From Desulfovibrio sp. (GTDB lineage Bacteria; Desulfobacterota; Desulfovibrionia; Desulfovibrionales; Desulfovibrionaceae): a stretch of DNA of 8,074 bases. The notes beneath the pieces were generated by a model. The model searched no databases. It had not been told where the DNA came from and saw nothing but the letters and a program-made list of their open reading frames with translations. The translations under genes were made by a program, and so were the position numbers. Each line of letters begins with the position of its first letter. Within the stretch, counting starts at the first letter, position 1. This document shows positions 6,947-8,074 of the stretch, piece by piece. The stretch lies in NCBI GenBank assembly GCA_031270875.1, contig JAISXC010000216.1, positions 1 through 8,074 on the forward strand, written 5' to 3'.

Positions 6947-6971
6947 CAATATATTACCAAAAAATACAACC

Positions 6972-8074
6972 ATGCTTGCCATTCATGACAAAAAAACACC
7001 CTTGCGCGTGCTCATCCTGATAAGCCTCGCCCATTGCCTGAACGACATGGCGCAGTTCCTGGTCATTGCCCTCTATCCGCTTTTCAAGGGCAATTTCGCC
7101 TTGTCGTTCACGGAACTCGGCTTTCTGTCCTTCGCCTACCAGATGTGCGCTTCCGTCCTGCAGCCGGCCATAGGCCTTTACACGGACAAACATCCGCATC
7201 CGCGCATTCTGCCGACTGGCATGACCTTCACCATGCTGGGGATCGTCTGTATGGCCTTCGCCGCGAATTACGCCTGGCTGCTCGCCGGCTGCATTCTGCT
7301 GGGGGCCGGTTCGGCCGTCTTTCACCCGGAATCGTCCCGCGTGGCCTACATGGCTTCCACCGGAAAATTCGGCCGGGCGCAATCCATCTTTCAGGTCGGC
7401 GGCAACGTCGGCCAAGCCATCGGCCCCCTTATCGCCGCCTTTTTTGTGGTGACGCACGGGCAACGCTCACTGGCGCTTTTTGCCTGCATTCCCCTCGCCT
7501 GCTGCGTCACGCTCACCTTTGTCAGCCGCTGGGTGGCGGAACAAAGCCGCGAAAACGCGAGACGCCAGCAGGCCAGAAATCCCGCCGCTCCTCATCCCGC
7601 CTGGGCGCGCGCCCTTGTCATACTCTTTGTCCTGATGGCCTCCAAGCAAATATACACCGTGAGTCTGGCCAATTTTTTCACCTTTTATCTCATCAACAGA
7701 TTCGGCGTCAGCCTGGAGGCTTCCCAAATCTATCTCTTCCTTTTTCTGGGCGCTGTGGCGCTCGGCGGCTACGTGGGCGGGCCTGTGGGCGACCGAGTCG
7801 GCCGCAAATGGGTCATCTGGTTTTCCATACTCGGCGCCGCCCCCTTTTCGCTGGCGCTGCCGTATATGGGTCTGGCCTGGACCGCGGCGCTGGCTGTGCT
7901 TGTCGGTTTTATCATGGCCTCGTCATTTTCCGCCATTCTGGTTTTCGCCCAGGAACTCACGCCGGGGCACGTCGGCGCGGTTGCCGGCCTGTTTTTCGGC
8001 CTGGCCTTCGGCCTTGGCGGCATCGGCGCCGCCCTGCTCGGCAAGATCGCGGACAAAACAAGCATTGATCTTGT
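6972..8074 (+). CDS. fsr: Fsr-like MFS efflux transporter (3' end outside window)
   Basis: The reading frame is open from the ATG at 6972 to the window edge, giving 367 complete codons with no stop. The protein closely follows E. coli Fsr, the fosmidomycin resistance efflux protein of the major facilitator superfamily (about 406 residues). Shared landmarks are LAHCLNDM near the N-terminus, GAGSAVFHPESSRVA around 111-124, AQSIFQVGGN, the loop motif GPVGDRVGRK at 270-279, and FAQELTPGHVG followed by a glycine-rich helix near the end. Around eleven hydrophobic helices fit in the visible part, so only some 30-40 residues should be missing. It would sit in the inner membrane and export small molecules by proton antiport; the natural substrate of this family is unclear. 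No convincing Shine-Dalgarno precedes the ATG (upstream bases are A-rich), so the start is slightly uncertain. The possible terminator before it suggests separate transcription from the hydratase. Confidence 0.88.
   Translation, partial: MLAIHDKKTPLRVLILISLAHCLNDMAQFLVIALYPLFKGNFALSFTELGFLSFAYQMCASVLQPAIGLYTDKHPHPRILPTGMTFTMLGIVCMAFAANYAWLLAGCILLGAGSAVFHPESSRVAYMASTGKFGRAQSIFQVGGNVGQAIGPLIAAFFVVTHGQRSLALFACIPLACCVTLTFVSRWVAEQSRENARRQQARNPAAPHPAWARALVILFVLMASKQIYTVSLANFFTFYLINRFGVSLEASQIYLFLFLGAVALGGYVGGPVGDRVGRKWVIWFSILGAAPFSLALPYMGLAWTAALAVLVGFIMASSFSAILVFAQELTPGHVGAVAGLFFGLAFGLGGIGAALLGKIADKTSIDL

Noticed and set aside
7034..8068. 344-codon open frame on the + strand at the window end
   Set aside because: It lies in another frame than the Fsr-like protein starting at 6972, which matches a known transporter family over its full visible length; the 7034 frame gives no membrane protein pattern.

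Overview
The window looks like chromosomal DNA of a sulfate-reducing Desulfovibrionaceae-type bacterium (inference). The main clue is a Re-citrate-synthase-like HMGL-family enzyme next to an aconitase-superfamily hydratase, the kind of citrate-forming branch known from Desulfovibrio and clostridia that lack an ordinary Si-citrate synthase. The coding regions are moderately GC-rich and favour G/C at third positions. The first ~200 bases and the cas3 region are visibly more AT-rich than the metabolic genes. All four genes read on the + strand.

Layout: (1) 1-209 is an AT-rich upstream region with a perfect TATAAT box at 132-137 and a strong Shine-Dalgarno at 199-203. (2) 210-2477 is an apparently intact cas3 (HD nuclease plus DExD/H helicase, type I-C-like). 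No other cas gene follows it and no CRISPR repeats are visible in the window. (3) 2478-2681 is a 204-base gap holding three strong stem-loops that abut each other without a spare base (2534-2587, 2588-2613, 2614-2649), directly in front of the next gene's ribosome binding site. (4) 2682-4508 is an HMGL/isopropylmalate-synthase-family enzyme, probably a Re-citrate synthase, with a C-terminal Cache-like ligand-sensing domain. (5) 4567-6864 is a YbhJ-type aconitase-superfamily hydratase with all three Fe-S cysteines. (6) 6865-6971 is a short gap with a possible terminator. (7) 6972 to the window end is an Fsr-type major facilitator efflux protein, cut off by the window edge.

How the genes may work together: the citrate-synthase-like enzyme and the hydratase are 58 bases apart and probably co-transcribed. 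They would catalyse acetyl-CoA + oxaloacetate to citrate and citrate to isocitrate, feeding 2-oxoglutarate and glutamate synthesis. The Cache-like domain on the first enzyme and the hairpin array in its leader suggest that this branch is regulated both at the protein and the RNA level; both are hypotheses. The cas3 gene seems functionally unrelated to this operon and may be a solitary effector nuclease or the remainder of a type I-C locus. The fsr-like gene is probably a separate transcription unit.
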